A stretch of 64,000 nucleotides of DNA from JBALVT01 sp965262875 (lineage in GTDB: Bacteria; Pseudomonadota; Gammaproteobacteria; Pseudomonadales; Halieaceae), in contig OZ253571.1 in the NCBI GenBank assembly GCA_965262875.1, forward strand, positions 1-64,000. The letters run 5' to 3'. The notes beneath the pieces are model-generated. The model did not search any database and was not told the origin of the DNA. It was given only the letters and a program-made list of their open reading frames with translations. Below, piece by piece: positions 25,800-34,711 of this stretch. A program made the translations under genes and the position numbers. Every line of letters begins with the position of its first letter. Within the stretch, counting starts at the first letter, position 1.

Positions 25800-26150
25800 A
25801 AGGGCGAAATTTACTGAAAGACATTCTTCCTGTTGGAGCCGCCCTCAATGCCTCAACGGTTAGAAATCATTTACATCACGTTGCCAGGCGTCAGGAACGG
25901 TAACTGGAAGGAAAGCCCGGATATATTTCAGGATGCCCTTATGAGTGGGGGAATTTAGCCAAACCAGGTAAGCCGATAACCGTTGGCATCGATGGCGGGT
26001 ACGTCCGGAACTGGCACGCAAAAAATACACATTTTGAAGTGATCGCCGGCAAATCTTTTTCAAAATAAAAGGCTCCGGAACGCTTTGGTTTTGTTCAGAA
26101 ATAGGGGATCATTCGAGAAGAAAACTTATGAATATGCTGTCTGATCAAGG
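25800..26150 (+). pseudogene. ISKra4-family transposase remnant
   Basis: The plus strand reads KDILPVGAALNASTVRNHLH, HVARRQER then, past a stop, GYISGCPYEWGNLAKPGKPI and TVGIDGGYVRNWHAKNTHFE, VIAGKSFSK, stop, APERFGFVQ and LSDQGMQ. The order matches ISKra4-type transposases; at least two stops or frame changes make it dead. It directly abuts the IS256 remnant, so the region 25.5-26.2 kb is a graveyard of insertions. Confidence 0.7.
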
Positions 26151-26177
26151 GATGCAGGGCTATTGCAGTAAACCAGC

Positions 26178-26480
26178 TTAACTTTTGTTGCCCTCTGCAA
26201 CGCGCTGCCTCATCAGATCAGAGGGGCGGAAGGTCAGGACGCGCCGTGGTGGAATCGGAACGGCCTCTCCGGTTTTTAGATTGCGTCCGGTGCGCGCTGG
26301 TTTGTCGCGCACACTAAAGGTCCCGAAGGTCGGGATTTTTACGTTCTCGCCGTTCACCAAAGCGTCCGAGATATGTGACAATACGCTTTCCAGCAAGTGT
26401 GGTGCGTCATCCTCCGCCACGCCAGCCTCACGCATGAGGGCATTGCGTAAATCCACGCGCGTTAAAGTTTGTTCAGCCAT
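26178..26480 (-). CDS. ihfA: Integration host factor alpha-like protein with altered arm tip
   Basis: One hundred residues matching IHF-alpha: LTRVDLRNALMREAGVAEDD, VKIPTFGTFSVRDKPARTGR, then NLKTGEAVPIPPRRVLTFRP. The usual G-R-N-P at the tip of the beta arm, where proline wedges into DNA, reads G-R-N-L here (CTA codon), and the GFG turn reads TFG. DNA bending may therefore be altered. A 17-bp sequence containing TAAGACGCATAGG is tandemly doubled at about 26492-26530, just upstream of the gene. The chromosomal host likely has its own IHF; this copy may be plasmid-specific. Confidence 0.8.
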   Translation of the reverse strand: MAEQTLTRVDLRNALMREAGVAEDDAPHLLESVLSHISDALVNGENVKIPTFGTFSVRDKPARTGRNLKTGEAVPIPPRRVLTFRPSDLMRQRVAEGNKS

Positions 26481-26616
26481 ATCTGTCCCTTGTTGGTTTT
26501 AAGACGCATAGGTTTTTAAGACGCATAGGTAAAGTAATTTACGGGCTTAAAGCAATACCGATTAATGTTGATCCGCGCGTGGCTATGGCCGGTGTGTCTG
26601 CGTCCTGCAACCCAGT

Positions 26617-26645
26617 GCGTTTCTGCCTTTTATCGGCAGAAACGC
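26617..26645. terminator. Hairpin after the 241-residue gene
   Basis: Perfect 11-bp arms GCGTTTCTGCC / GGCAGAAACGC with a 7-base loop directly behind the minus-strand stop at 26646. T-run on the minus strand is absent. Confidence 0.5.
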
Positions 26646-27371
26646 TTAGAACACCCCCACTGCGTCATTTAACAGGGCAATATTACGCTCAAATGCGCGG
26701 TCTTGCTGCAAGAAACCCGCCAGCTCGTCCTGGATCAGCGCATCAATGGTGGGCAGTTCGCTGCGACGATCCAGCACCCATGCCCCGATCAGGATCATGC
26801 GGCGCGTCTGGTTGCGCCGCGCCTGCTCCGGGGAAATCACGGCTACATCGGTCTCGTTCTCTGTGCTTACCCCGCCGGCTGGATCGCTGAGTACCGCTGC
26901 CATGAAGGCAATATTGGCGGCGGCCATCCCGGGCTTTGGATGATCGGCAAGGTGGGCGCGCAGATCGGGCGCAAGTTCAGTATGAAGTTCTGGCTTGTGA
27001 CGGAATTGTGCCACCATAAAGCCGCCGAGCAGGGCTTTGCGTCTGGCGTCATCCGCGCGCCGGCTCCGGCTCTTGCGGGCTTTGATTTGCACAATTTCGC
27101 GTTTGCGCTTTTGCAGGATGGAGAGTGGGCGTGGCTTGCGCCCAAGCGCGTCTTTCAGCATCTTGCGCAACTGGGGTGCTGTGAAGCGGCAGTCAAAGAA
27201 CCCGGCTTGCGTGGCCGCCTGGACCAGGGCCGCCTCGGCCCGCTCCCGCAAGCGTGGCAGATCAGCTTCAAGCGCGGCCATGCGTTCGTCATCCGTGCGT
27301 CCGGGTCCGCGGCGTTTTCCGGCTTTTGCGGGTTGCGCACCCTTTGGCGTCGATGTTTTTGTCTTTGGCAT
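26646..27371 (-). CDS. Hypothetical protein, 241 residues
   Basis: I do not recognise this protein. It starts with a very basic segment (KRRGPGRTDDERMAALEADL), continues helical (LRERAEAALVQAATQAGFFD) with a KR-rich stretch (SILQKRKREIVQIKARKSRS), and ends with IGAWVLDRRSELPTIDALIQ and DELAGFLQQDRAFERNIALL. No signal or membrane segment. The basic N-terminus and place beside conjugation genes suggest a DNA-associated accessory factor such as a mobilisation protein, but this is not shown. Confidence 0.6.
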   Translation of the reverse strand: MPKTKTSTPKGAQPAKAGKRRGPGRTDDERMAALEADLPRLRERAEAALVQAATQAGFFDCRFTAPQLRKMLKDALGRKPRPLSILQKRKREIVQIKARKSRSRRADDARRKALLGGFMVAQFRHKPELHTELAPDLRAHLADHPKPGMAAANIAFMAAVLSDPAGGVSTENETDVAVISPEQARRNQTRRMILIGAWVLDRRSELPTIDALIQDELAGFLQQDRAFERNIALLNDAVGVF

Positions 27372-27466
27372 TTCAAAATCCTGAGTATGCGTAATTTGTG
27401 ATAAGGGCGGGTTTTCGCCTGCCCCGAAATCTGCGGAAGTGCCGGTATGGCATGGGGGCGGTTATT

Positions 27467-27745
27467 CTAAGCCACGGCTTGCGCCACCATGTCTGGATGC
27501 CGGGCAATCACCTGCACATAAGCAACCGCGAAATCAGGCGCTGTCGCGCGGGCCTGCTCCCAATCGCGCAAGGTGCCGACCGGCACATGAAACCGACTGG
27601 CGAACCCAACTTGTGACAGTCCGAGCGCAGTTCTGGTCTTACGGATCAGCCTGGCGCGTTGCCCACGATCCATCGCCTCGGGGGTTACGTCAAAATCTTC
27701 CGGGTCCGCTGGATCAGAAGGGAGAATGATATGCTCTTTCTTCAC
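27467..27745 (-). CDS. Xre-type HTH antitoxin partner of BrnT
   Basis: Ninety-two residues with the HTH segment RKTRTALGLSQVGFASRFHV and PVGTLRDWEQARATAPD typical of HigA/Xre-like antitoxins. It overlaps the end of the upstream BrnT-like gene by 32 bases, the toxin-first order common for this pair. It would neutralise the toxin and repress the operon. Confidence 0.75.
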   Translation of the reverse strand: MKKEHIILPSDPADPEDFDVTPEAMDRGQRARLIRKTRTALGLSQVGFASRFHVPVGTLRDWEQARATAPDFAVAYVQVIARHPDMVAQAVA

Positions 27746-27983
27746 TTTTATTGCTCCTTCTCACAGAAATAAAGCGGGGCAGATCGTGCCGCCAAGTGAA
27801 CACGCCAGTAAACAGTTTTCCCTCCATCACCCCGATCACCTTGAACCGCTCTTCTTTGTCTTCGGGACGGATCGACGGGACGATCAGATGGTTGTCATCC
27901 TTGAAAATTCTGTCGCCGAACGCCAGGGATAGCCCGTGCCTATGACGGTTCATGGAATCTTTGTCCGGATCGAACCTGCCTTG
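27714..27983 (-). CDS. brnT: BrnT family RNase toxin
   Basis: ATG 27983 gives 89 residues: FDPDKDSMNRHRHGLSLAFG at the N-terminus, then RPEDKEERFKVIGVMEGKLF, TGVFTWRHDLPRFISVRRSN and KSEERAYHS. This matches BrnT, a RelE-fold ribonuclease. A longer start at 28025 is possible but adds residues outside the family. With the HTH antitoxin it forms a type II module that would help keep the element in the population. Confidence 0.75.
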   Translation of the reverse strand, partial: QGRFDPDKDSMNRHRHGLSLAFGDRIFKDDNHLIVPSIRPEDKEERFKVIGVMEGKLFTGVFTWRHDLPRFISVRRSNKSEERAYHSPF

Positions 27984-28080
27984 CATGGATGATATATATA
28001 CGGGATTACCGTAATTCACAATCATATTTTACACTTTGTGGTTTCTCCAATCCAATAACAAATTCAGGGCGGCTGGTCGC

Positions 28081-28560
28081 TCACAAATCATTCATACCTT
28101 CTCCTGTTTGAGCCACTCCAATCTGGATCAGGGGCCGCCACCAGCCGCGTATCTGGTCGTGGTGCACCGGGCCCAGGTATCGGCTGTCGAGCGCGCGCGG
28201 GCTGTCGCCCTGCACGATCAGGCTGCCATCGGGGGTGCGTTCCGCAATCCGCTTGAGAATACGGATGCCGTCTGGACGATCTGGCGCGCAAAAAGATGTG
28301 TAATAGTCAGCGTGGCGATGCTGGCGACCAAGGCAGAAACTCACATATTCAGCGCGGGTTGGTGTGGCGGCGTAATAAATCCCGCGCGGTACCGATGTGG
28401 TGGGATTGCCGATGACCAGCCCGGCGGCATTGGCAATGCCGATGGCAATCAGGATTGCGGCGACAGACAGCAGCAGGGGCAGGCCTGGCAACACGTTGCG
28501 GATTTGACTTAATGACCGCCGATCACGCATTGGCATCAAAGAATGACCATGGTCTGGCAT
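28081..28560 (-). CDS. traF: TraF-like S26 signal peptidase of conjugation
   Basis: The start at 28560 follows GGAGGGGA and gives 159 residues. One membrane segment (VLPGLPLLLSVAAILIAIGI) precedes GNPTTSVPRGIYYAATPT, holding the catalytic Ser of the S26 family, and RILKRIAER with the candidate general-base Lys; DSRYLGPVH is the next conserved box. TraF of RP4/Ti type processes and cyclises the TrbC pilin in the periplasm. It overlaps the preceding gene by 38 bases. The presence of a TrbC gene at 47343 fits. Confidence 0.75.
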   Translation of the reverse strand: MPDHGHSLMPMRDRRSLSQIRNVLPGLPLLLSVAAILIAIGIANAAGLVIGNPTTSVPRGIYYAATPTRAEYVSFCLGRQHRHADYYTSFCAPDRPDGIRILKRIAERTPDGSLIVQGDSPRALDSRYLGPVHHDQIRGWWRPLIQIGVAQTGEGMNDL

Positions 28561-29332
28561 TCCCCTCCATCCAACGGCACAACGGATCCGGGCCCGCCCT
28601 GCCTTTGGCATAATCGCGCAGAAGGCTTTCAAACCCGCCCATCCGCGCGTGATCCGCCTCCGAGAGCATGCCGGCCGCCAAAAAGGTGCGCACGGAAATA
28701 ATTTTACAGCGTCCGCCCTGCGCGCTGAACCGGTAAGGTTCAACATCCATTGTCACAGCGACCAGCGCCCCATCTTCAAACGGGATCAGAAAAGCCCATG
28801 TCTGATCCGGATCAAGGTTGGTTCGGGGCAGCTTGAGCGCAATGGAGCGCAAAACCAGAAGTGCTGCCTCTACGTGATGCGGCAGGTTTTCCGGCGTTGT
28901 GCAGTCTCGCTCAACAAGGCGGGCCAGCGCATGGTGGCCGATATTGGCGGCGATCAGGCTGCTCATGGACACTTTCAGGGGGGTTCCGGTCAGGATCAGA
29001 TCGATCCTGAATACCGACCGCTCGCAATAAAGCGGTGCTGCGTCCTCAGGCAGCTTAAACACCCGGTTTTCCCTGGCCACGGTCGTCGCCTCGGCCATCA
29101 CCTCCTTGTTCTGCCGGGTCCATGTGGTGATGGCAGGCCGGATGAAGGTGGGCCTCAACAGAGGCACCAGACGTTTCAGCGTGCGACCGGGCTTCCTGGA
29201 CAGGGATGATTGTTCGAATGCCTCCAGAGCGCGGCGCCCGCGGCTGTCTTTGTACCATGCCATGGCATCGGTGTGATCCGTCAGGGTGTTGGCAAAGGCC
29301 GTCGCGTAGCCCCTGGCCAGCTTGTCATACAT
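28523..29332 (-). CDS. Hypothetical protein in the transfer operon, 269 residues
   Basis: I do not recognise it. Soluble, with MYDKLARGYATAFANTLTDH at the start, a basic middle (RKPGRTLKRLVPLLRPTFIR) and an ordered C-terminal part (WAFLIPFEDGALVAVTMDVE; ISVRTFLAAGMLSEADHARM; LCRWMEGNARPW). No signal peptide. The gene is coupled to a tiny frame upstream and to traF downstream, and so belongs to the conjugation operon. A regulatory or relaxosome role would be guesswork. Confidence 0.65.
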   Translation of the reverse strand: MYDKLARGYATAFANTLTDHTDAMAWYKDSRGRRALEAFEQSSLSRKPGRTLKRLVPLLRPTFIRPAITTWTRQNKEVMAEATTVARENRVFKLPEDAAPLYCERSVFRIDLILTGTPLKVSMSSLIAANIGHHALARLVERDCTTPENLPHHVEAALLVLRSIALKLPRTNLDPDQTWAFLIPFEDGALVAVTMDVEPYRFSAQGGRCKIISVRTFLAAGMLSEADHARMGGFESLLRDYAKGRAGPDPLCRWMEGNARPWSFFDANA

Positions 29333-29459
29333 GATGCTTGCCTTTCAGGCCCGGGCCCTCATCGATATTGAATACTCTGTTTTGAGCCAGTAAACCAACT
29401 TCGCATTCTGCGTTTCCATCCAGGGATTTCTGGATCAAAGGTATGGCATGTTCAATCAT
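29325..29459 (-). CDS. Possible 44-residue leader gene
   Basis: MIEHAIPLIQKSLDGNAECE then VGLLAQNRVFNIDEGPGLKG and KHHV. Its TGA overlaps the ATG of the next gene (ATGTATGA), suggesting translational coupling. The ribosome-binding site is weak (GGGGTGCG). It is the only frame in the 178 bases between traG and the 269-residue gene. Confidence 0.4.
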   Translation of the reverse strand: MIEHAIPLIQKSLDGNAECEVGLLAQNRVFNIDEGPGLKGKHHV

Positions 29460-29510
29460 CGCGCGCACCCCGTACGAAGATCAGGCTGCGGTTTTGAGCG
29501 GGCGGTTGGA

Positions 29511-32500
29511 TCATTCCTGGTTCCTTTCGGTTATCGGCCATGAACAGGCGGCTCCCAGCGGATAGCCCAATCCGCTGATCGGCTGGCGAAACAGCCGCCA
29601 TGCGTCGCCAACACGGTTGACCCAGACACATGCGGGCCATGCGTGCAGCGGGATATCGGACGCGCAAAGCGGCGTTGACACGATGCCGGCATGGCGGCGG
29701 GGTATTTCCGGCCAGGCATCCAGAAACGCCATGGCGGAGGATGATGTCTCGGGTGGTTGTCGCAAATCGAGCAGGGCGGCGACAAACCACTGTTGCAGCG
29801 TGCTGTCACCCACCCATCGCATCAGGTCATCGGCCTCATCGTCGTTGTCGGGGCGTATCACGGCGGGGACATGTTCAAAGACCAGCTGCGGCGGCTGCCC
29901 GGGCGGGATCGGGCCGACATCTTGAGAATTCCACATCGCAACTTCGGAAATCCGGCCGGGTGTAAACCAGCGCCCGGGCACGGCATTGTTGACCGGATCA
30001 TAGCGTGTGTCGCTTGGCACGAAGCCAATCGTGGCCGGTGAAATACGCCCGCGCAGGGTGGCATGATCGGGATAATCGCTGGAGGGTTGCAGACCGGGCG
30101 GAAGCCCGTATGGTTGATTACGTATCCAGCAGCGCCACAGATGCAGGCGCCACTCAAGCCCGTCAAACCGGCGGCGGCGGCGTTTGAGATCATAAAGCTC
30201 ATAGCGCCCGTCCGGGTGGGTGAGATACCAGTCGACCAGATCGAAGAGCCGCAGGATTTTCAGCCCGCCGGTTGCCGCATGGGGTCGCGGGATGATTTGC
30301 AGTGTATCCGGATCGAGATTGAGCGGGATGTTGCCGGGCGGCAGCATCCAGTGGGCCCAGAGCCTGCGGGCCGGGTTTGAACTCCGCCAGAGAATGCGGC
30401 GCAGGGCGGCCATTTTGGCGGGATCGCGCGGGGGCTTGCGTCCAAAATCCAGATCCCCGAAGGGCACCCCGAGGCGTCCCCAGATGGTATAGCGTTCCGG
30501 GGACCAGCCCCGCTTGTCAATCTCGGCGCGCTCTGTCGCGCTCAGCGCAGGAAGCGGGGTGGTTTGCGACCTATCCGCCGCCGCCGGCGCGTCAGGAACG
30601 CCCTCACCTTCCGCCGTATTTTGCCCGCGCGTTTTTGTTCGCGGCGTTTTGGTTTGTGTCTGTTCTGTCGCATCTATGCTGCTTTCTCTTGTCCTCTTTG
30701 CCGATGTCGCCGGGTTGTGGGTGCCATCCGGCGCGTGGCCGTGCTGTGTTTGGGTGGGTGTTCGGGCTGCCGGCATCTGATCCACATCGGTTCGCGCAGC
30801 ATTGCCGGTGTTTTCCATCGCCGTCGCCCCGCCGGGCCTTTGCCCTTGATGGCCGGGTCGGGACTGCGGGCCGGATGATTCATCGCCCCTTGTTCCCAGC
30901 GGTGCTGTCGGGTGTGGGCCGGTGTTTTCCATCGCCACCAGCCAATCCCAAAAAGGCACTGCGGTCTCGCCTTTGTGGCTGGCAACGCGCCAGGCGACAC
31001 GCGCGCGACCAAGCGGATATGGCAGCCCCGTGACCGGCGGGCCTTCATGGCAGCTGACGTTCGGGTTGCGAGACGGCGTGGGGGGTGGTGCTGGCTGTTG
31101 TCTTTGTTTTCCAGCTGTTTTTCCAGCTGTTCTTTCTATGGTTCTTTCTGTGGCTTCCCGGGGCTCTACCATCGAAACCGGGGCGGTTATGACGGGATCG
31201 GGCGCAGATGCTTGGGGGCGTGGTGCCGGGGTCTCTGTGACTGTTTCCACCCCTTCTGGCAGTGTCATTGCTGTCGTTGCTGCGGGCGCGGGATCAGGCG
31301 CGTTCGGAGACGTGGCTTTGCCCGCCTTGTTGGTGGCATCGATGCCTTGCAGCACCGCTTTGCGCCGCCGGGTGACATCAAGGTCGTCCTCAACGCTTTC
31401 CGGCGATTTAACCCGGTCCCGCATATCCTTGCGGGTAAAAAAGATCGCCTTGGTCGCCATGATGGGCCGGGTTCTGCGGGTAAAGATCACCGAGCCATGG
31501 GCGGGTAGTTGCCCCAAAGCCGCCTGGGTCATCAGCGGCACATCGCGCAGCTGTTCGCTTTCGCTGGAGCCGATAGAGCCGCCCATGGGCGCCATAACCT
31601 GATTTTGCGAGGAACTGCCCTCGGTGGTGACGCGGATTGTGCGTTTGCCGAGCATTGCGGATATATCGGCGGCGGTGCGGCTTGAGCCGACAGCACTGAC
31701 CACGCGCGCCTCGCAGCTGTCGAGCCAGGCATCCGCGCCAGCCTGTCCGCCCCAGGCCTCGTTGACCTGTCCGAAGTTCTGGTAGATCAGCATCAGGTGC
31801 ATGCCGATGGAGCGCCCGGCATCGCGTACATTGTTGAGCACATCCATGCCGCCCAGCACCCTTGCTTCATCAATTAGAAACAGGCGCCGCGCGCGGGGGC
31901 GATCCGGTTGTTCGAGCAGTTCGGACACCACGAACATGCTGCCGATCAGCAACCGTGGGAAGGGCGAGAAGTCCTTGGCTGCCAGGCCGGGGATCGAGAT
32001 GAAAATGTCGGTTTTGGGTTCAAGCGCCGCGAGATGCTGTTCCGGTGTGCGTTCAGAATAGGCGTAACGGGCAATATCGGGAAACTGGATGAAGGAGAGC
32101 TTGTTGGAAATCCCCTTGACCAGCCCGGGAAAGGTCCGCTCGTCAATCGCAGACAGCCCCCTCAGTTCATCAGTGATGAAGGGCAGATTATGGCGCCGGA
32201 CAATGCTTTCAGCCTCGGCGATCACCACGTCCCGTTCTCGATTGATGAACTTCGAGATAGCCCGCGCCACATTTGCATCATTCTCAGCGACAAAATGTGC
32301 GGTGAGCGCAGCAAAGAGGCTGACCGACATATCATGGAAAAACTCGCTCACATCGGAGGATCTGGAACTCAGCGGCATCAGTGTTTTGGCCATGGTGTGA
32401 TAGACCGAAGGCACTTCGCGCGCCAGCGGCGCGATCATCTTGAACGGATCAAAGCCGTTTTGTGCATCAATGACAACCGCGTCGTAGCCCATTTCGCGCC

Positions 32501-33326
32501 GCGCATCTTTGGTGCGGGCATAGAGATCACCCTTGGGATCAAACACCACCAGCGGCCCATCGTAATGCAGAATGTTGGGGAGGACGATGCCGGATGTCTT
32601 GTAGCCGGCGGAGGCGGCCAGAACCAGCACATGGCCGTTGCCGTCGGCCGGGTTCATGGTGATGAGATTGCCGCGCCCCTGCCGGCGGTTTCCACTGCGC
32701 CGGGACGGATTAAACCCGGGTGTCTCGTTGATCGGGTCGGTGTGTTCGCCCAGCACAATCCCGCCGGGATGATTGAAGCGTTCGCGCACCTCGCGGGCGC
32801 TGGCCCAGCTGGCCTGGGGCAGAACACCTTTGCCGCCGCCGCTGGCTTTTGCCGCCCGCCTGCCATCGCGCAGCCCGTCGCGGATGTGGCGGCGGGTCTG
32901 GCGGATGGTTTGCCCGCTGATCGCGGCACTTAGCGAGGCAATGACGATGGCCCCGACCAAGCCTGCAAACACCTGTGGCGGGGCTTCATGGTAGTTATTT
33001 TCAAGCCACGCGACGTAGTTTTGCAAAAAGCTGTAGGCGCCTTTCAGATCCCAGTCCCCGGGGCCAAGTCGCCAGGGCCGCAGCATCCAGATCAAAATGC
33101 CCGGGGCGAATATCCACCACCAGTATCCGGAGCGGCGCCCCAAAAGGATTATCATGATCCCGACGACAGCCCCCGGAACGAGGGCGATCAGCAGCCAGCT
33201 GATTTCCAGCCCGAAATAATCAATACGGGCAGTTTGATAGAGCGAGATCGTGAGGCGCAAGCCAAAGAGATTGCTCAGGATTACAACCGCGCTGGCACCA
33301 AGGATGGTTAAGACGAGGGACCGCAT
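29511..33326 (-). CDS. traG: TraG/VirD4 type IV coupling protein with a long C-terminal extension
   Basis: 1271 residues. Membrane helices lie in the first about 135 residues (LTILGASAVVILSNLFGL; LLIALVPGAVVGIMIILL). The AAA+ motor has the variant Walker A VLAASAGYKTSGIVLP near 240 (G-Y-K-T as in Ti-type TraG G-F-K-T) and Walker B RRLFLIDEARVLGG near 484. It docks relaxosome DNA to the Trb channel at the inner membrane. After about residue 690 comes a P/T/A/Q-rich linker of about 230 residues, then a folded-looking region (WSPERYTIWGRLGVPFGDLD; WRLHLWRCWIRNQPYGLPPG; FEHVPAVIRPDNDDEADDLM) that I do not recognise. Usual TraG is about 650-700 residues, so this is a fusion or large extension. It overlaps the TraB-like gene by one base. 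Confidence 0.9.
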   Translation of the reverse strand: MRSLVLTILGASAVVILSNLFGLRLTISLYQTARIDYFGLEISWLLIALVPGAVVGIMIILLGRRSGYWWWIFAPGILIWMLRPWRLGPGDWDLKGAYSFLQNYVAWLENNYHEAPPQVFAGLVGAIVIASLSAAISGQTIRQTRRHIRDGLRDGRRAAKASGGGKGVLPQASWASAREVRERFNHPGGIVLGEHTDPINETPGFNPSRRSGNRRQGRGNLITMNPADGNGHVLVLAASAGYKTSGIVLPNILHYDGPLVVFDPKGDLYARTKDARREMGYDAVVIDAQNGFDPFKMIAPLAREVPSVYHTMAKTLMPLSSRSSDVSEFFHDMSVSLFAALTAHFVAENDANVARAISKFINRERDVVIAEAESIVRRHNLPFITDELRGLSAIDERTFPGLVKGISNKLSFIQFPDIARYAYSERTPEQHLAALEPKTDIFISIPGLAAKDFSPFPRLLIGSMFVVSELLEQPDRPRARRLFLIDEARVLGGMDVLNNVRDAGRSIGMHLMLIYQNFGQVNEAWGGQAGADAWLDSCEARVVSAVGSSRTAADISAMLGKRTIRVTTEGSSSQNQVMAPMGGSIGSSESEQLRDVPLMTQAALGQLPAHGSVIFTRRTRPIMATKAIFFTRKDMRDRVKSPESVEDDLDVTRRRKAVLQGIDATNKAGKATSPNAPDPAPAATTAMTLPEGVETVTETPAPRPQASAPDPVITAPVSMVEPREATERTIERTAGKTAGKQRQQPAPPPTPSRNPNVSCHEGPPVTGLPYPLGRARVAWRVASHKGETAVPFWDWLVAMENTGPHPTAPLGTRGDESSGPQSRPGHQGQRPGGATAMENTGNAARTDVDQMPAARTPTQTQHGHAPDGTHNPATSAKRTRESSIDATEQTQTKTPRTKTRGQNTAEGEGVPDAPAAADRSQTTPLPALSATERAEIDKRGWSPERYTIWGRLGVPFGDLDFGRKPPRDPAKMAALRRILWRSSNPARRLWAHWMLPPGNIPLNLDPDTLQIIPRPHAATGGLKILRLFDLVDWYLTHPDGRYELYDLKRRRRRFDGLEWRLHLWRCWIRNQPYGLPPGLQPSSDYPDHATLRGRISPATIGFVPSDTRYDPVNNAVPGRWFTPGRISEVAMWNSQDVGPIPPGQPPQLVFEHVPAVIRPDNDDEADDLMRWVGDSTLQQWFVAALLDLRQPPETSSSAMAFLDAWPEIPRRHAGIVSTPLCASDIPLHAWPACVWVNRVGDAWRLFRQPISGLGYPLGAACSWPITERNQE

Positions 33327-34711
33327 TATGCGGGGCCTTTAAGCAGGAAGGTTTGGCCGGTTTCTGCATGGAGAACGGTGCGGCCGGTTAAGCGTCCCAT
33401 GGCGCGGCTGACCTTGTGGCGCAGGGTTGAGAGTGGCAGGCTGCCAAAGACACGGTCATTGGACAGGATCACAACCGGGCGGTCGGGCCTCTCGGGCATG
33501 TGATACCCTGCCGGCCCAACGGGCCTCTCGGGCATGTGATACCCTGCCGGCCCAACGGGTGTCTTTGCGCTTAAAACGGGACCCCAGGCCCGGGGCAGAA
33601 ACGCCTCGAAGCAAATGAGCCAGTCAACCGGGTTGGCGGCGTTCGGAACCATGATTGCATCTGTGTTTGCATCCATCGCGCCCCATGTGCCGGTGAGGCC
33701 GGGTATGCCGTAGCGGGCGGCATGGACACGCATGGCATCGCCACGTGGATCCGCACCGCGTTGACCCGCACCGCGTTGACCCGTGCCGCGTTGACCCGCG
33801 TCGCGTTGACCCGCGCAGGTTTCGGGATCAAAGCGCCAGATCTGTCCGCGACCAGCCTCAGCCATCACGCCGATCCAGAGGGTCAGGTTGCGGTTGCGCA
33901 CCGCATCACACCAGAAGGCTGTCGCCGCGTGGTTATCTGCGCGAAAGAAATTTTCGCCGAAGATGGCTTGCGCCCCCTTGGGCAGACTGTCGCGCAGCGC
34001 AATCCAGCGTGCGCGTTCGGTGATCAAACGCGGTTCCGGCCTCACCTGCCAGGCTGTTTTCGGCGGTTCTGGGGACTGATAGAGCTGACCCCATGCAAAG
34101 GCTGCGAGAACCAGCGTCAGCACAGAGGTGGCGCGTTGCCAGAAATGCGGCAGTGCTTCGGCGATGGCAAAGCCGATGAGCAAAACAACCGGCCCGATCA
34201 GACCGGTTCCGGGGGTGGCATCGGCGATCAGCAGCACGGGTGATGCGGGAAACACTGCGATCAATGTCAGAATGACGGCAAGAGCACCAAGCCCGATCCC
34301 TGCGGCGGCGGTTGCCAAAGCCATGAGGGCGAGTGCGGCCAGAGGCCAGACAAGCTGGGCACTGTAGCCAAGGGTCACAAGGGCACTGGCGCTGGTTATG
34401 GCTGGCCAGAGCAGGTAAAGACCCATGGCAATGGCTCTTGCTTGGCGCGTGCCGGCCACAATCGCTGCCATCAGGGGCAGTCCGGCCAGCCAGAGCGGCA
34501 GGGTTGGTGAAAAAAAGCCGGTCAGAGTGAGTGCCACGGCGACGATAATCAGCAGCACGGTGCAGAGATACCGCCACATATTTTTGGGCGGTTCCGAGAT
34601 ATGATTGCTGGGATTAAAGCCGCCTGCCTGCGCCTTGCGCCCGTTGGGGCCTGATGGCCATAATCGGGTGATCCGGTGCAGGCGGCAGAGGGAAAACCGG
34701 CGTTCAGTCAT
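33326..34711 (-). CDS. traB: TraB-like conjugal transfer protein
   Basis: 461 residues. Six or more hydrophobic segments fill the first about 210 residues (YLCTVLLIIVAVALTLTGFF; GLIGPVVLLIGFAIAEALPH). The second half resembles a nitrilase-like domain as in Ti TraB: AIFGENFFRADNHAATAFWC, RNLTLWIGVMAEAGRGQIWR, ARYGIPGLTGTWGAMD, WLICFEAFLPRAWGPVL, VVILSNDRVFGSLPLSTLRH. Two non-family insertions are in frame: a 15-bp minisatellite giving GQRGTGQRGAGQRG near 305, and two family B units giving PVGPAGYHMPERPVGPAGYH near 390. The Ti order traA-F-B is only partly kept. Assignment is by pattern. Confidence 0.65.
   Translation of the reverse strand: MTERRFSLCRLHRITRLWPSGPNGRKAQAGGFNPSNHISEPPKNMWRYLCTVLLIIVAVALTLTGFFSPTLPLWLAGLPLMAAIVAGTRQARAIAMGLYLLWPAITSASALVTLGYSAQLVWPLAALALMALATAAAGIGLGALAVILTLIAVFPASPVLLIADATPGTGLIGPVVLLIGFAIAEALPHFWQRATSVLTLVLAAFAWGQLYQSPEPPKTAWQVRPEPRLITERARWIALRDSLPKGAQAIFGENFFRADNHAATAFWCDAVRNRNLTLWIGVMAEAGRGQIWRFDPETCAGQRDAGQRGTGQRGAGQRGADPRGDAMRVHAARYGIPGLTGTWGAMDANTDAIMVPNAANPVDWLICFEAFLPRAWGPVLSAKTPVGPAGYHMPERPVGPAGYHMPERPDRPVVILSNDRVFGSLPLSTLRHKVSRAMGRLTGRTVLHAETGQTFLLKGPA
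33485..33560. repeat. Family B repeat doublet inside traB-like gene
   Basis: Two copies of CTCGGGCATGTGATACCCTG CC with linker GGCCCAACGGG, in frame. The cores carry a C:A mismatch relative to the perfect palindromes elsewhere. Confidence 0.75.
33759..33830. repeat. 15-bp in-frame minisatellite in traB-like gene
   Basis: Four to five units of CGCGTTGACCCGCAC type, coding GQRGA/GQRGT repeats. Confidence 0.75.
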
